Below are positions 49,971 through 60,471 of a DNA stretch of 64,000 nt, piece by piece. The stretch is taken from positions 62,001 to 126,000 of the forward strand of contig JADJRE010000003.1 in assembly GCA_016712375.1 (NCBI GenBank). The letters run 5' to 3'. This DNA comes from Rhodospirillales bacterium. Its GTDB lineage: Bacteria > Pseudomonadota > Alphaproteobacteria > Rhodospirillales > Defluviicoccaceae. Below the pieces are notes generated by a model. It saw only the letters and a program-made list of their open reading frames with translations, was not told where the DNA came from and made no database searches. Each line of letters opens with the position of its first letter. The first letter of the stretch is position 1. The position numbers and the translations under genes are program-made.

Positions 49971-50142
49971 GGGCTTCCTCTTCCGAGAAGACCTCCGCCC
50001 CGACGATCGGACTCTGGTTCTCTCGGCGTGTGCTGCTTCTAACGCTCGTTCGGCGGCCGCGGACGCCTCTTCGATGAGGAACCCACGGCTCCGCTCGGCG
50101 ACATCGTGATCAACGCGGTCGCCCGGTGTCCGGCCGACTGGT

Positions 50143-50203
50143 GTCGTCGGGCCTACGTGGTCGAGGCGCCGGTGGGAACGGCGCCTTGCGGCGCCGCCCG
50201 CGG
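50143..50203 (+). repeat. Dispersed repeat B, copy 3, with hairpin
   Basis: GTCGTCGGGCCTACGTGGTC, GAGGCGCC and CGGCGCC-ttgc-GGCGCCG. Closely similar to copy 2, including the stem-loop, and placed between two leftward genes. Confidence 0.8.
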
Positions 50204-50208
50204 CTGAC

Positions 50209-50379
50209 TCAGCAATCCGTGAAATCCTCCGCGTCGAGGAGCGCCAGCTGCTTCGCCGCCTCGGCCTGAAGCCGGGCGAGTTCGGCCTGGGCGTCGCGGC
50301 GTTGCTCGCGGGTGAGGAGGGAGCCCGCGAGTTCCGCGCGGAGCTCCAAAATCGACTGCTGAATCGTCTGATGGCGCAT
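50209..50379 (-). CDS. Small helical protein, unknown function
   Basis: ATG 50379 has an excellent ribosome site (AAGGAGG, seven bases). The 56-residue product MRHQTIQQSILELRAELAGS, then AELARLQAEAAKQLALLDAE, is almost entirely helical with a heptad-like pattern, suggesting a short coiled coil. No family recognised. Confidence 0.6.
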   Translation of the reverse strand: MRHQTIQQSILELRAELAGSLLTREQRRDAQAELARLQAEAAKQLALLDAEDFTDC

Positions 50380-50718
50380 CGTCGCCTCCTTCGGCTGCGT
50401 CTTCCGTTCGAAGACGGCGGTCGCCGGACGGGCGCGGGCAGACGGGTCAACGACGGCGCAGCCGCCGCCGGAGGCGGGGCGTGGGGGTGCCGATTTCGTC
50501 GCTCTGGCCGACGAAATCGGGGGGAACCGCGCATCGTCGACGCGTCGTCCGCGTCCGTCATGCTGGGACGACGTGAGAGAGGACCCTGACAAAACGACGG
50601 GTCGCGCAAGCGACGCCACTACGCCATGCCGCGCATGGCGACCTTCAGCGCGAGCGGCGGGGAGCATGAAAAGAGGCCCCGCCGGTCGAGCCGGCGAGGC
50701 CGAGACGGCTGGGGGAGG
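50380..50718. other. Intergenic, no gene supported
   Basis: GC-rich spacer between the small helical protein gene and the DUF736 gene. It must hold the promoter of the former (minus strand). I see no clear structure. Confidence 0.4.
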
Positions 50719-51099
50719 TTACCAGCCGTTGTCGGAGCCGGTCGCCGCCACGGGCTGCGCCGCCGCGGCTTCGTCGTTCCAGATCAGCGCGTAGACGTCC
50801 GGGTCGTCTTGGCCGGGCGCCTTGCCGAGGTTGGCGTAGATGCGCCGGCCGATTTCCGGAGCCGAGATGCTGACCGAGACGTACTCGTCGCCGTCGCGGT
50901 TGGTGCGGACCCAGGCGGCGCCGATCTCGACCGGGGTGGAGCGGGGGTCCTTGCGACCGAGGATACGGTAGTCGGGATGCTCGGCCTTGGTCTTCTGTGT
51001 GTTCTTGGCGAGCTTGATGTCGCAGTCGACGCTGAGCGTGGTGAGGCGACCCTTGTAGCTGCCGTCTTCCTGCTTCGCGACGAAACCGATGGTGGCCAT
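50719..51099 (-). CDS. DUF736-family protein
   Basis: Product of 126 residues: MATIGFVAKQEDGSYKGRLT, PDYRILGRKDPRSTPVEIGA and GDEYVSVSISAPEIGRRIYA are the family signature. DUF736 proteins are small, common on alphaproteobacterial plasmids and integrative elements near transfer genes; no function is established that I know. The C-terminal tail is acidic/Ala-rich. Confidence 0.9.
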   Translation of the reverse strand: MATIGFVAKQEDGSYKGRLTTLSVDCDIKLAKNTQKTKAEHPDYRILGRKDPRSTPVEIGAAWVRTNRDGDEYVSVSISAPEIGRRIYANLGKAPGQDDPDVYALIWNDEAAAAQPVAATGSDNGW

Positions 51100-52071
51100 T
51101 GTCTGTCTCCTCGGCTGTGCGGGAGGCTGTTCCTCCCGTCGATGCGGGTCACGCTGACGCCCGGTGCCGCCGGTGCACCGCTTGCGCCGCAGCGGAGCGG
51201 AGGACCGGGCAGCGGCCCTGAGCGGGCAGACCCTGGGGTGCGTGCGGCGCCGAGCCCTCGGCTCTGCGTCGTCAGCGGCCCCGGTGTGCGCGGCGGGGGA
51301 CGTTGGCCGGTTGCCCGGCGGCGCCGGGAGGCATAGACCCGCCGCTGAAGACGGGAGGTCGCCTGCACGATGGTCAGGGCATACGCGGCAATGCCGGCAT
51401 CGATGTGGTGAAGCAGGTCTGTCGCCGGCAGCCGGGCGCCTTCACCTGCTCGGCCGCGGCGGGATCGATGCTCGTCGGCACGAGACGAAGGGCGCGGGGC
51501 TTTCCCGGCTGTTCCGTCGGCCGCGTACCCCGGCCCTGGGCGTGGGCGTTGCGGGGACGGTCCTGGCGAGGACGGCGTGTCTCGGTCAGCGGATCGGCGA
51601 GGGGGAGGGACCATGCTGCGGAGCCGAGGAGCCCGGCCGGCGGCTCGATGAGGTCGTGATCCGGGACGAGGCGCCGCTACTGGCCGATGTCGGCACTTCC
51701 GGAGCAACAGCCTGGCGCCTCTTTTCAGTCGTGGCTTCGCCGGCTTGAGCGGCGGGGTTCGCCGGCGACGGTACCGCGCCGGCTGGGCGTTGCGAAAGGG
51801 ATCGTCACCCGACAGGGCGGGGACGCCGGCGGCGGCTCCGGAAGCGGAGCGCGTAGAGCCCGGTCCGGCGCTTGCGCCGGAGTCGCCCGGAGCCGGCTGC
51901 GTAGAGCTTGTGCGCCGCGGGTCCAGGCGATCCGTCCCGCCGGCAGGCCCTCTTGCCGGCGCCGAGGACTTCCTCTCAAGACCGTTGTTTAAGGCTACTT
52001 ACGTTGGCACCCGCGCTATTTAAGAAAAACCGGTATTGCTTAATTAACCACCGTCCTGCATAACCCTCGGC
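51100..52071. other. Long intergenic region with repeat A copy 3
   Basis: About 970 bp without a supported gene. Most of it is GC-rich and Arg-coding in all frames. Repeat A copy 3 lies at 51792-51885. The last 100 bases turn AT-rich (GGCTACTTACGTTGGC, ATTTAAGAAAAACC, TTAATTAA) and probably carry the promoter of the Fic pseudogene. Confidence 0.5.
51792..51885 (+). repeat. Dispersed repeat A, copy 3
   Basis: GCGAAAGGGATCGTCACCCG, then GGCGGCTCCGGAAGCGGAGC and GTAGAGCCCGGTCCGGCG. It matches copy 2 over most of its length; the final block is changed to a CGGCGCTTGCGCCG hairpin. Confidence 0.75.
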
Positions 52072-53263
52072 ATGCCCGAGACGGCCAGACATCCTCGGCT
52101 TGGACGACTCGTAGAGACGCCTGTGGCCGGCGAAATCGTCCGCGCGTTCGTCCCGCCGCCGTTGCCGCCCGATCCGCCGATCGATGTCCTCGGCCTGGTG
52201 GAACGGTTGAGCGTTGCCGAACGCGCCGTCGGTCGTCTCGACGGCATCACGATGCTGCTGCCGCGCCAGGAACTCTTCCTTTACATGTACGTGCGCAAGG
52301 AGGCTGTCCTCTCCTCGCAGATAGAAGGCACGCAGTCCACCCTCTCGGACCTTCTCCGCTTCCGAGACCGAAGCGCAGGCCGGGCAGCCGATCGACGACG
52401 TTCGCGAGGTATCGAACTACGTCGATGCGATGATGTACGGGTTGGAGCGACTGGAACAGCTTCCGCTCTCGCTGCGGCTGATCCGCGAGATGCACGCCCG
52501 TCTGCTCCGGAGTGGGCGTGGTGGGACGAAAAGCCCGGGTGAGTTCCGCCGCTCGCAGAACTGGATCGGTGGGACCCGGCCGGGCAACGCGCTCTTCGTG
52601 CCGCCGCCGGTGACGGAACTCGACGGTTGTCTCGGCGCGCTCGAAACCTTCATGTACGAGCACGCCTCGCGACTTCCGGCGCTGATCAAGGCCGGGCTTC
52701 TGCATGTCCAGTTCGAGACCATCCATCCTTTCCTCGACGGCAACGGGCGCATCGGCCGTCTGTTGGTGACGCTGTACCTCTGCGTTCACGGCGTTCTACG
52801 CAAACCCCTGCTCTATCTCAGCCTCTACCTGAAGACCCACCGCGCGGATTATTACCGCCTGCTGCAGGAGGTGCGCGAGCACGGCGCCTGGGAAGCCTGG
52901 CTCGACTTCTTCCTCACTGGCGTCGCCGAGACGGCCAACCAGGCGTTCGACGCAGCGACGCGCATCGTCGAGTTGTTCAAGGAAGAACGGGAGCGCATCA
53001 GGGCGGACAGCTAACGCGCCGGCTCGGCTCTGCGCATTCACGACCTGCTGCAGCAGAGCCCCTATCTCACCGCCAACCTGCTGGTCGAACGCACCGGCCT
53101 GTCCGCGCCGACCATCAACGCAGCACTTGCCGACCTTCAGCGCCTCGGCGTGGTCGAAGAGGTAACCGGGCGCCGGCGTGGCCGCGTATTCGGTTACCGG
53201 CGTTATCTGGCGATCCTCAGCGAAGGTACCGAGCCTCTCCCCGCCGCGGGCGGAGTGCAGTGA
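52072..53263 (+). pseudogene. Fic-domain protein gene with one frameshift and one stop
   Basis: ATG 52072 starts MPETARHPRLGRLVETPVAG, with inhibitory motif SSQIEG (in VLSSQIEGTQSTLSDLL). One extra base at 52361-52363 shifts the frame; the next frame continues TEAQAGQPIDDVREVSNYVD and carries an intact Fic motif HPFLDGNGRIGR. A TAA at 53012-53014 interrupts the same frame, which then continues SALRIHDLLQQSPYLTANLL, a winged helix, to TGA 53261. The intact protein would be about 395 residues, the common Fic-wHTH architecture. Confidence 0.85.
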
Positions 53264-53565
53264 TATCAACGCGAGACCTAAACTCCAGCAGGCTGAGTTT
53301 TGCTCATTGAGCTCTTCGCCGGCTCTCGCATCAACAGGCCCGCTGGGACCGAATGGCGGCGGTGACGTCAACGGCTCGAGCATCGTGACCCTCCGTTCCT
53401 TTTGAGTTTCGGAGGCGAGCGGCGCGGCTGGAGTGCGGTCCGATCCCGCTCCAATGCGGCACCGGGCGATTCAGCCGGTCCGTTGCCAACAGGACGTCAA
53501 CGGCTCTGAGCACCCGCTTCCCCGGACGACCGCTCCGAAGATCGGCCGTCCGGGGCGAGCGCGGC
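53264..53565. other. Intergenic with a 14-bp direct repeat
   Basis: GACGTCAACGGCTC occurs at 53364-53377 and 53493-53506, 129 bp apart. No gene is supported. Confidence 0.45.
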
Positions 53566-54462
53566 CTACGCCGGCGCGATCTCGCGGACGGCAATGCCGT
53601 GCCGACGAGCCTTGTCGACCAAGTTGCGGCTGACGCCGGAGCCGGGGCAGGCGATGACCAGCGCGGGCGGCGCGGCGAGGATCTGGTCGTTGCGCTTGAA
53701 CGGTGCGCTGCGCTTGAAGACGTGCCAGTCGGGCCTGAAGACGATGGTGGCGACGCCGCGGGCCTTCGCCCACTTCGCCGCGATCAGCTCGGCGCCTTTC
53801 TCACAGCCGCCGTGCAGCAGCACCATGTCGGGGTGCTCACGTCGGGCCTGGTCGAGCGCGTCCCAGATGCCGGCGTGGTCGGCGTAGTCGATGCCGCCGG
53901 TGAGCACGACGCGGGTTCCCTCGGGGTTGCGGGCGGCGTTGCGCTCGCGGGCCTGGGCGGCGACGAAATCGCGACTGTCGATCATCGCCGCGGTGGTGGT
54001 GCGCGCGTGGTTGCTGACGCGTGAGCTCTGGCGTGGCGCCCACGGCCGGCCGGCGGCGGCGCCGTAGAGGTCGGCCAGCCAGTCGCGCATCGCCTGCAGG
54101 CTGTCGCGCTCCTCGACGAGGTTCATGCCGCGTGTCGTCAGCCGTTCCAGCTCGACCGACTTCACCTCGGAGCCGTCCTGCTGGCGCTGCAGCGTGCGCT
54201 GTTCGATCTCGTTGCGCTCGAGCAGATCCTCGAAGCGCTGCGCCTTGCGATGGAAGACATTGACCAGCGCCCACTGCAGATCCTCGGTCTCCGGCTCGAG
54301 CCGGGTGCCATCGAAGATCTCGGCCAGCGAATTGAACATCGCGCTCAACTCGGCCTCGTAGTCGTCGGGATGCGGCAACGGCCGGTCGCAGGATTCGGCC
54401 GGCGGGCGGGTGCAGTAGAGTTCGGCGTTCTCGAGGGCGCGGGCGGTCGGCGACTTGCTCAT
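53566..54462 (-). CDS. DUF2493-domain (SLOG/YAcAr-like) protein
   Basis: ATG 54462 gives 298 residues. The N-terminal half is helical (FNSLAEIFDGTRLEPETEDL, FHRKAQRFEDLLERNEIEQR). The C-terminal half is the DUF2493 fold: TRVVLTGGIDYADHAGIWDA, DMVLLHGGCEKGAELIAAKW and IACPGSGVSRNLVDKARRHG. The Gly-rich loops suit nucleotide or nucleotide-derivative binding, as in SLOG proteins. It is frequent on alphaproteobacterial plasmids; role unknown. The N-terminal extension before 54462 is out of family. Confidence 0.85.
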   Translation of the reverse strand: MSKSPTARALENAELYCTRPPAESCDRPLPHPDDYEAELSAMFNSLAEIFDGTRLEPETEDLQWALVNVFHRKAQRFEDLLERNEIEQRTLQRQQDGSEVKSVELERLTTRGMNLVEERDSLQAMRDWLADLYGAAAGRPWAPRQSSRVSNHARTTTAAMIDSRDFVAAQARERNAARNPEGTRVVLTGGIDYADHAGIWDALDQARREHPDMVLLHGGCEKGAELIAAKWAKARGVATIVFRPDWHVFKRSAPFKRNDQILAAPPALVIACPGSGVSRNLVDKARRHGIAVREIAPA

Positions 54463-54707
54463 GGAGGTTCTCCCGAAGGTGGCCTGCTCGGGCTGAGCGG
54501 GCCGGCGCCGGTCTCGTGCGCGCCGCCTCGCGAGGCGGCCGTCACCGCAGGGCCGCCCGCAGGGCGGAGGCCTGCGCCTTGACGGCGGCCGGGCGGCGCG
54601 CAAACCGGTGCCGCCGAGCCCGCGCCCGTGCAGGCCGCGGGGGCGATCCTCTGGCCTGGTCGACGGCCGTGCTCGCCGGAAAGCCTCGGGCGATCGTCGC
54701 TCGCCGC

Positions 54708-55118
54708 TCATCGACGTTCGGCCGCCGCCGCCGCCGGCTCGGCCGTCTGCGCGATGTCCTGGCCGGCGAAGTACCCGGCCTTGCGGCCGAGCTCCTGCGT
54801 GTAGAGCTGGCCGGCGAGCAAGGGCAGTTTCGTCTGCAGGCGTCTGCGCAGGCGGGATCGACGGATGCGACCCTTCGCCTCGGCGGACAGGCGACGGATC
54901 GGCCGGACCGGCGGTTGCCACGTCGGCGAATAACCATCGCCCGGGCGCTGCTGCGGGCAGGCCTGGCGCATCCAGGCGTCAGCTTCGTGCCGCTCGACGC
55001 CCGGATCGATGATCGTCACCGCCCAGAGCGTCGGCCCGAACGGCGCCTCGTCGCGGGGGTAGGGATTGTTCCAGGCGAGGCTGAGGACACAGCCGACGGG
55101 CATCGCCATCGCCGTCAC
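54708..55118 (-). CDS. Hypothetical protein next to the helicase gene
   Basis: GTG 55118 overlaps the helicase stop by 4 bp (GTGA) and gives 136 residues; ATG 55109 is an alternative. It contains PVGCVLSLAWNNPYPRDEAP, then WAVTIIDPGVERHEADAWMR and a basic helical region with QLYTQELGRKAGYFAGQDIA. No family recognised. Coupling to the helicase gene suggests a joint role. Confidence 0.6.
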   Translation of the reverse strand: MTAMAMPVGCVLSLAWNNPYPRDEAPFGPTLWAVTIIDPGVERHEADAWMRQACPQQRPGDGYSPTWQPPVRPIRRLSAEAKGRIRRSRLRRRLQTKLPLLAGQLYTQELGRKAGYFAGQDIAQTAEPAAAAAERR

Positions 55119-58100
55119 GCCGCCGGCCACAGGGTGAGCACGTGGGCGAGAATTTCGCGGCGGCGCGCGTCGTCGGGGACGAACACGCGCGTCTTCCAGG
55201 CGATGATCTCGGTGAAGCAGCCGGCGGCTTTGAGCTGATCGAGATGCAGCGGCCCGGCGTCGACGATCTCGCAGCGGTGCGCGCCGGCGACGGTGGCGCG
55301 ACGAAGCTGGCGGCCGCCAGCAAGGCCGACGATGCCGCCCTGCAGCATGATCGCCGACCAGACGGTGTCCGGATCGGCCGGCGCTTGATCGATGCCGCAG
55401 GCGTGCAGCAACGGCACCAACTGGTCCGGCCGGATCTGCCGGCCGAGCATCCGTTCGCCGTCATCGGTTTGCAGCCGGTAGACGAGCATGCGTTCGTCCG
55501 GCAGCCGGGTCCAGATCGGCAGCAGCAAGCCGGTGACGAGCACGAGTTCATCCTCGGTGGTCGCCGGCAGGCGTTCGGCGTCGGCGGCCCAGACGGCGCG
55601 CCATCCTCGTTCGGCGGCTTCCAGTCGCCAGTGCGAGCGTTCGAACTCGTCGACCGTCATCGTCTGACCGCCGAGCGGCCGGACGATGCGGACACGGCGG
55701 ATGACGGCGCCGTCGTCATCGATGATCGAGGTCGCCCGGCACACCAGGCCGGCGTGGCGCGAGCTGGCATTGATCGCCGGCCTGGGGTCGAGGTGGGCGA
55801 AAAGGCCCAGCGCATCGCCGGCGTTCAGCGGCTGATTGCGAACCACCCGGCGGATACGGACGGCGTGGGTTCTGGCGCCGCTGCGTGGATCGGTATGGAT
55901 CACCTGGCGATCCATGACCGTCAGGCTTTCGGCGCGGATCGTCTCGATGCCGGCTTCGTAGGTGCCGGCGGCGATCTCCTGTTCGACGCGGCCGGCGATC
56001 ATCTGCTCGAACTCGTCGAAGATCGCGTTCTGCGTGGCGATCGGCAGGGCGAGGATGCGGTTGAGGAACTGATGGATCGGCGGCAACTGGTCGAGCAGGC
56101 TGCCGTCTTTGTCGGTCAGCGTCAGGCCCGTCGCCTCGCAGAACGTTCGTAGCGTGCAGCAGGCGAGGCTGCCGGCATGCAGTGCGCGGAAGAACAGGCG
56201 CAGCGCGGCCCGCGCGTAAGAGGATTCCAGGTTGTCCTCGGGGCGGAACAGGCCCTGGCCGCCGGTCTGCCGCTGGCCGCGGGTGAGCGCGCCCAGACTG
56301 TCGAGGCGGCGGGCTATCGTCGAGGTGAACCGCCGCTCGCCCTTGACGTCGGTGGTCACCGGCTTGAAGACCGGCGTCGCCGCCTGGTTGGTGCGATGCG
56401 AGCGGCCGAGGCCCTGGATCGCCTGGTCGGCGCGCCAGCCGGCCTCCAGCAGGTAGTGCATGCGCCGGCGCTGGTTGCGGCAGCCGAGGTCGGCGTGATA
56501 GCTGCGGCCGACGCCGCCGGCATTACTGAACACCAGGATCCGCTTGCGGTCCTCCATGAAGGCCCGGGTCTCGGCAAGGTTGGCGCCGGCCGGGCGCTTT
56601 TCGACGCACAGCCGGTCACGGCCGAAGGCGTGCTTGCGGACGACGCGGCGGCTGCGGCCGGTGATCTCGGCGACCTGCTCGGTGCCGAAGTGCTGGACGA
56701 GCTGGTCGAGGGCGCCGGCGACCGCCGGCAGGGCGCCCAGCTGCTCGATCAGCCGGTCGCGGGCGGCGAGGCTCTCACGGCAGTGGACGACAGCACCGTC
56801 CTCGGTGAAGAGCGGCACCGAGAACGGGTTGCCGGATTCGTCCTCACGGATCTCGTGCAGCTGCGTCGGGAAGCTGTTGGCGAGATACTCCATGACGATC
56901 TCGCGCGGCGTCAGGTCGAGCTGAAGATCATGCTGTTCGCCGGGCGGGATCTCGGCCAGCCGGCGGTCCATCAGCGCCTCGCCGGTGGAGACGAGCTGAA
57001 CGATCGCCGCATGGCCGCAGGCGAGGTCGTGCTCGATGGCGCGGATCAGCGTCGGGCACTTCATCGCCACCAGCAGATGCGCAAAGAAGCGCTGCTTGGC
57101 GCTTTCGAACGCCGAGAATGCCGCGGCCTTGGCGTTGCGGTCGAGGGTGCCGTCCCGGGGATCGGTGATGTGCGTCCGGCCGAGTGCGGCACGGAGGTTG
57201 GTGTGGATGATGGTGAAGGCGCCGGCGTAAGCGTCGTAGATCTCCGTCTGCGCCGGTGTCAGGGATGCTCGATGATGTCGTATTCGACGCCGTCGAAGCT
57301 GAGCGACCGCGAGGCATAGAGGCCCTGCGCCTTGAGGTCGCGGCAGACCATCTCCATCGCGGCGACGCCGCCCTGCTCGATGGCGGCGATGAATTCGTTG
57401 CGGGTCGCGAACGGAATCTCGGGTGTGCCCCACAAGCCGAGGCGGGAGGCATAGGCCAGATGCTTGAGCTCGGTGGCGCCGGTGGCCGAGACGTAGACGA
57501 CCCGCGCCTCGGGCAGGGCGTTCTGCAGGCGTAGTCCGGCGCGGCCCTGCTCGGAGGGCTTGGCATCGCCGCGCACGGTCTTGCCGCCGGCGGCGTTGGC
57601 CATGGCATGCGCTTCATCGAAGACGATGACGCCGTCGAAGCCGGCTCCGAGCCAGTCGAGGAGCTGCTGCAGACGCGACGGCTTGGTCTTGCGCTCGCCG
57701 ACGCGCAACGTCGCGTAGGTGAGGAACAGGATGCCCTGCGACAGCGGGATGGCGGTGTCCTGCGACCAGCGCGAAAGATCGGCGATGTCGCGCGCGTCGC
57801 CGCCGAGCGCGGTCCAGTCGCGCCTCGCGTCTTCGATCAGCCTGGAACTGAACGACAGCCACAGCGCTCGCCTGCGGCCATGCAGCCAGTTGTCCAGCAG
57901 GATGCCGGCGACCTGGCGGCCCTTGCCGGCGCCGGTGCCGTCCCCGAGAAACCAGCCGCGGCGATAGCGGACGGCACCGGGTGTTCCTTCGTCGACGGCA
58001 GCGACGGCATCGAACGTCTCGCCCGGCAGGCCGGCGCCGGCGAGATAGTCGCCGTGCGCTTCGCCGGCGTAGATGACGCTTTCGATCTGCGCCGCCGACA

Positions 58101-59445
58101 GCGCGCCGCTTTCGAGCAGGCCGGCGTAAAGCCGTGGGCGATAGTGCGGCAACGGCGGCAAGACCGACGCCAGCGCCACCGACTGCACCAGCGGCGTCGG
58201 ATGATCGGCGGCGCCGGGGATGCAGATCCGTTGCGGCGCGTGCGCCTGATAGAGCGCGTCGGACATCCTCGGCGTGGCGCTGTCGCCGGATGGACCGTCG
58301 TCGGCCCGGTCGATCGGGTGATAGCCGATCTCGGCGATTGCCGCCGGGGCGGCCGGGACGGTTTCTTCGAGCCGCGCTGCCACCCTGCGCCGTCGCGGCG
58401 CGGCGGTGATGACGGTGCGTGCGCTCGGCGTCGCTTGCGGCGGGACGAGGCGGTCGCCCGGACGCGCCGGCAGATGCTGCAGGATCATCTCCAGGGCGGA
58501 AGAGAGCGAGGACGCGTCCCGACGGCGCGGTGACGACGCCGGTGCGCCGGCGACGGGCTTGTCGTAGACGGTGAGCCGGGTATCGACGGTGGTGCCGTGC
58601 CGGCGATAGACGTCGCCGGAAAGCGAGATGGTCAGCGTGGGCGAAGCCAGTTCGGCGAGGTAGCCGCTGTCCGGCTGAAAGCTGGCGGGGGTGAGTGCTA
58701 CCATGCGGCCGCCGGAGGCGAGGCGCAGCAACGCCGAACGCAGATGCGCTTGCGCCGCGTGCCGGTCGCAGGCGCGATGCGCGCCCACGGTGAACGGCGG
58801 ATTGATCAGGACGATCGACGGCACCAGCGACGGATCGAGTAGGTCGTGGATCTGCTCGGCGTCGCCCTGGCCAACCGGCGTCGGTCGGAACAGCCGCCGC
58901 AGCAGCGCCGCACGCAGGTCGTCGAGCTCGTTGAGGATCAGCGTGGCGCCGCGAATGCGCGCAAACACGGCCAGCAACCCGGTGCCGGCGGACGGTTCGA
59001 GAACGACGTCGCCGGGCTGCGGGTCGGCGGCGGTGGCGAGGACCCAGGCGAGCGGCAGCGGCGTCGAGAACTGTTGGCGTCGCAGCTGCTGTTCGGAGCG
59101 GTGGCTGTGCGTCGGCACGCGCGCAGCGATCGCCTCCAGCCGCCGGAGCGTCGCCGGCGCGCTGTGGCCGCAAAGCGAGCGGCCGATCTGCTTGATGTAC
59201 AGCACCTGTGCCGCTTCGAGGGCGTCCCAGGCGTCCTTCCACGTCCAGGCGCCGGCGGCGTCCGATCCGCCGAAGGCACTCTCGAGGAATTCGCGGAGTT
59301 GGCCAGTGTCGACGTGCGAGTGGGTGAGCGGAGCGAGGAGGTCATGGGCCACCTCCAGGATACGGTCGGCGCGTTCCGCGGGCGACTGCGGACGGATAGG
59401 CGCGCGGTCTCGGCCGCTGAACAGCGGCAAGCTCGACAGGCTCAT
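55115..59445 (-). pseudogene. Strawberry-notch-type helicase with N-terminal methyltransferase fold, one frameshift
   Basis: About 1440 residues in two frames. The first part (59445-57259) has a Rossmann methyltransferase-like domain (VLEPSAGTGLLAVFA near residue 145; VLINPPFTVG near 213). A superfamily 2 helicase core follows, with GDGTGAGKGRQVAG near 499 and VIVFDEAHAMANA near 607. The second part, in the next frame, gives LTPAQTEIYDAYAGAF, then the helicase C domain (RILVFSNAGGVGRSYHADLG, QAIQGLGRSHRTNQ). A single C lost from the CCC run at 57262-57264 explains the break. The C-terminus runs to 55115. Found on many plasmids; activity not established. Confidence 0.85.
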
Positions 59446-59531
59446 CGGGGGTTCTCCAGACGTTGAGCGCCGGGGGCGACGGCGTTGCCATCGAATGCTG
59501 TGTGCGGGGTTAGCCCGGGCAGCCGTGCCGC

Positions 59532-60471
59532 TCAGGCGGCGAGCGGTTCGGTGTCGCCCTCGACGCCGGGCTCGACGCCGAGCTCGGCGGTGGTGCCGGC
59601 GAGGCGGTGCAGCAGGTCGACCGCCTCCTGCGCGCGGGCGGCAGCGGCGAAGATGGCCTTGCGGTCGTTGTTCAGGACCCGCAGCCAGCTGGCGATGTAA
59701 CTGGCGTGGTCTTCGATGTGCGAATCCGGCAAATCGAGTTGTGCGCCCAGGTAGCTGGCGCCCAGCTCGGCGACGAGTTCTTCGACGGCATAGCCTTCGT
59801 CGCCCCAGCGCTTGCGACCGAAGTCACGGTCGAGCCTGCTCGGGTGACGGGTCCAGTGCACCGTCTCGTGCGCGCGGGTGGCGTAGTACGCCTCGACGGA
59901 CTCGAACGCTTCGATCGGCGGCAGCTGGATGTGGTCGGAGCCGATCGCGTAGTACGCCTGACCGCCGCCGTGGCGGACGTCGGTCGGCAGGGCGGTGAAG
60001 AACGTCTCGCAGCGATCGAGACGTTCGACCGGCGCCGGCGGTGTCGGCCGGGGATGCCAGGCGTCGTCCAGGCCCTCGATCTGGTCGGCGGAAAAGACGG
60101 TGTAGCCCTTGAGGAAGCGGAAGCTCTCCTGCTCCTCGGCGCCTTCGTCGCCGACGGACGTCCGCGTCTGCTGGCCGTAGTAGACGACGGTGGTGCCCCG
60201 TTCGCCCTTGCGCACGTGCGCGCCGTGTTCCAGCGCCTGGCGGAAGGTCAGCCAGAACGGCGAGGCGTAGCCGTTGGCCACCGCCGTCATCCACAGCAGC
60301 AGGACGTTGATGCCGCGGTAGGCGACGCCGTTGGCGCGCAGCGGCAGGACGATCCGGCCGTCGGAGTGCGCGGCGTTCCACGGTTTCCGCCACGGCCGCA
60401 CGCCGTGTTCGAGCTGGGCGATGATCCGCGCGGTAATCTCCTGCGCCAGGTCGCGCTTCCGGTGCCGTCAT
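59532..60471 (-). pseudogene. ardC: ArdC-like antirestriction protein gene, frameshift near its start
   Basis: ATG 60471 (GGAGGG site) gives MTAPEAR and then loses frame near 60453. The next frame continues DLAQEITARIIAQLEHGVRP and is open to 59532. The N-terminal domain (WRKPWNAAHSDGRIVLPLRA, GINVLLLWMTAVANGYASPF) is the ssDNA-binding DUF1738 fold. The C-terminal domain has the zincin motif HETVHWTRHPSRLDRDFG. ArdC proteins protect incoming conjugative DNA against restriction. A product from an internal GTG near 60401 would keep nearly all of both domains. Confidence 0.85.

Noticed and set aside
43415..51885. Dispersed repeats as a CRISPR array or integron attC array
   Set aside because: Copies are kilobases apart, lack regular spacers and have no cas or integron integrase beside them.
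56177..57319. 380-codon plus-strand frame opposite the helicase gene
   Set aside because: Shadow frame; the helicase C domain on the minus strand is clear.
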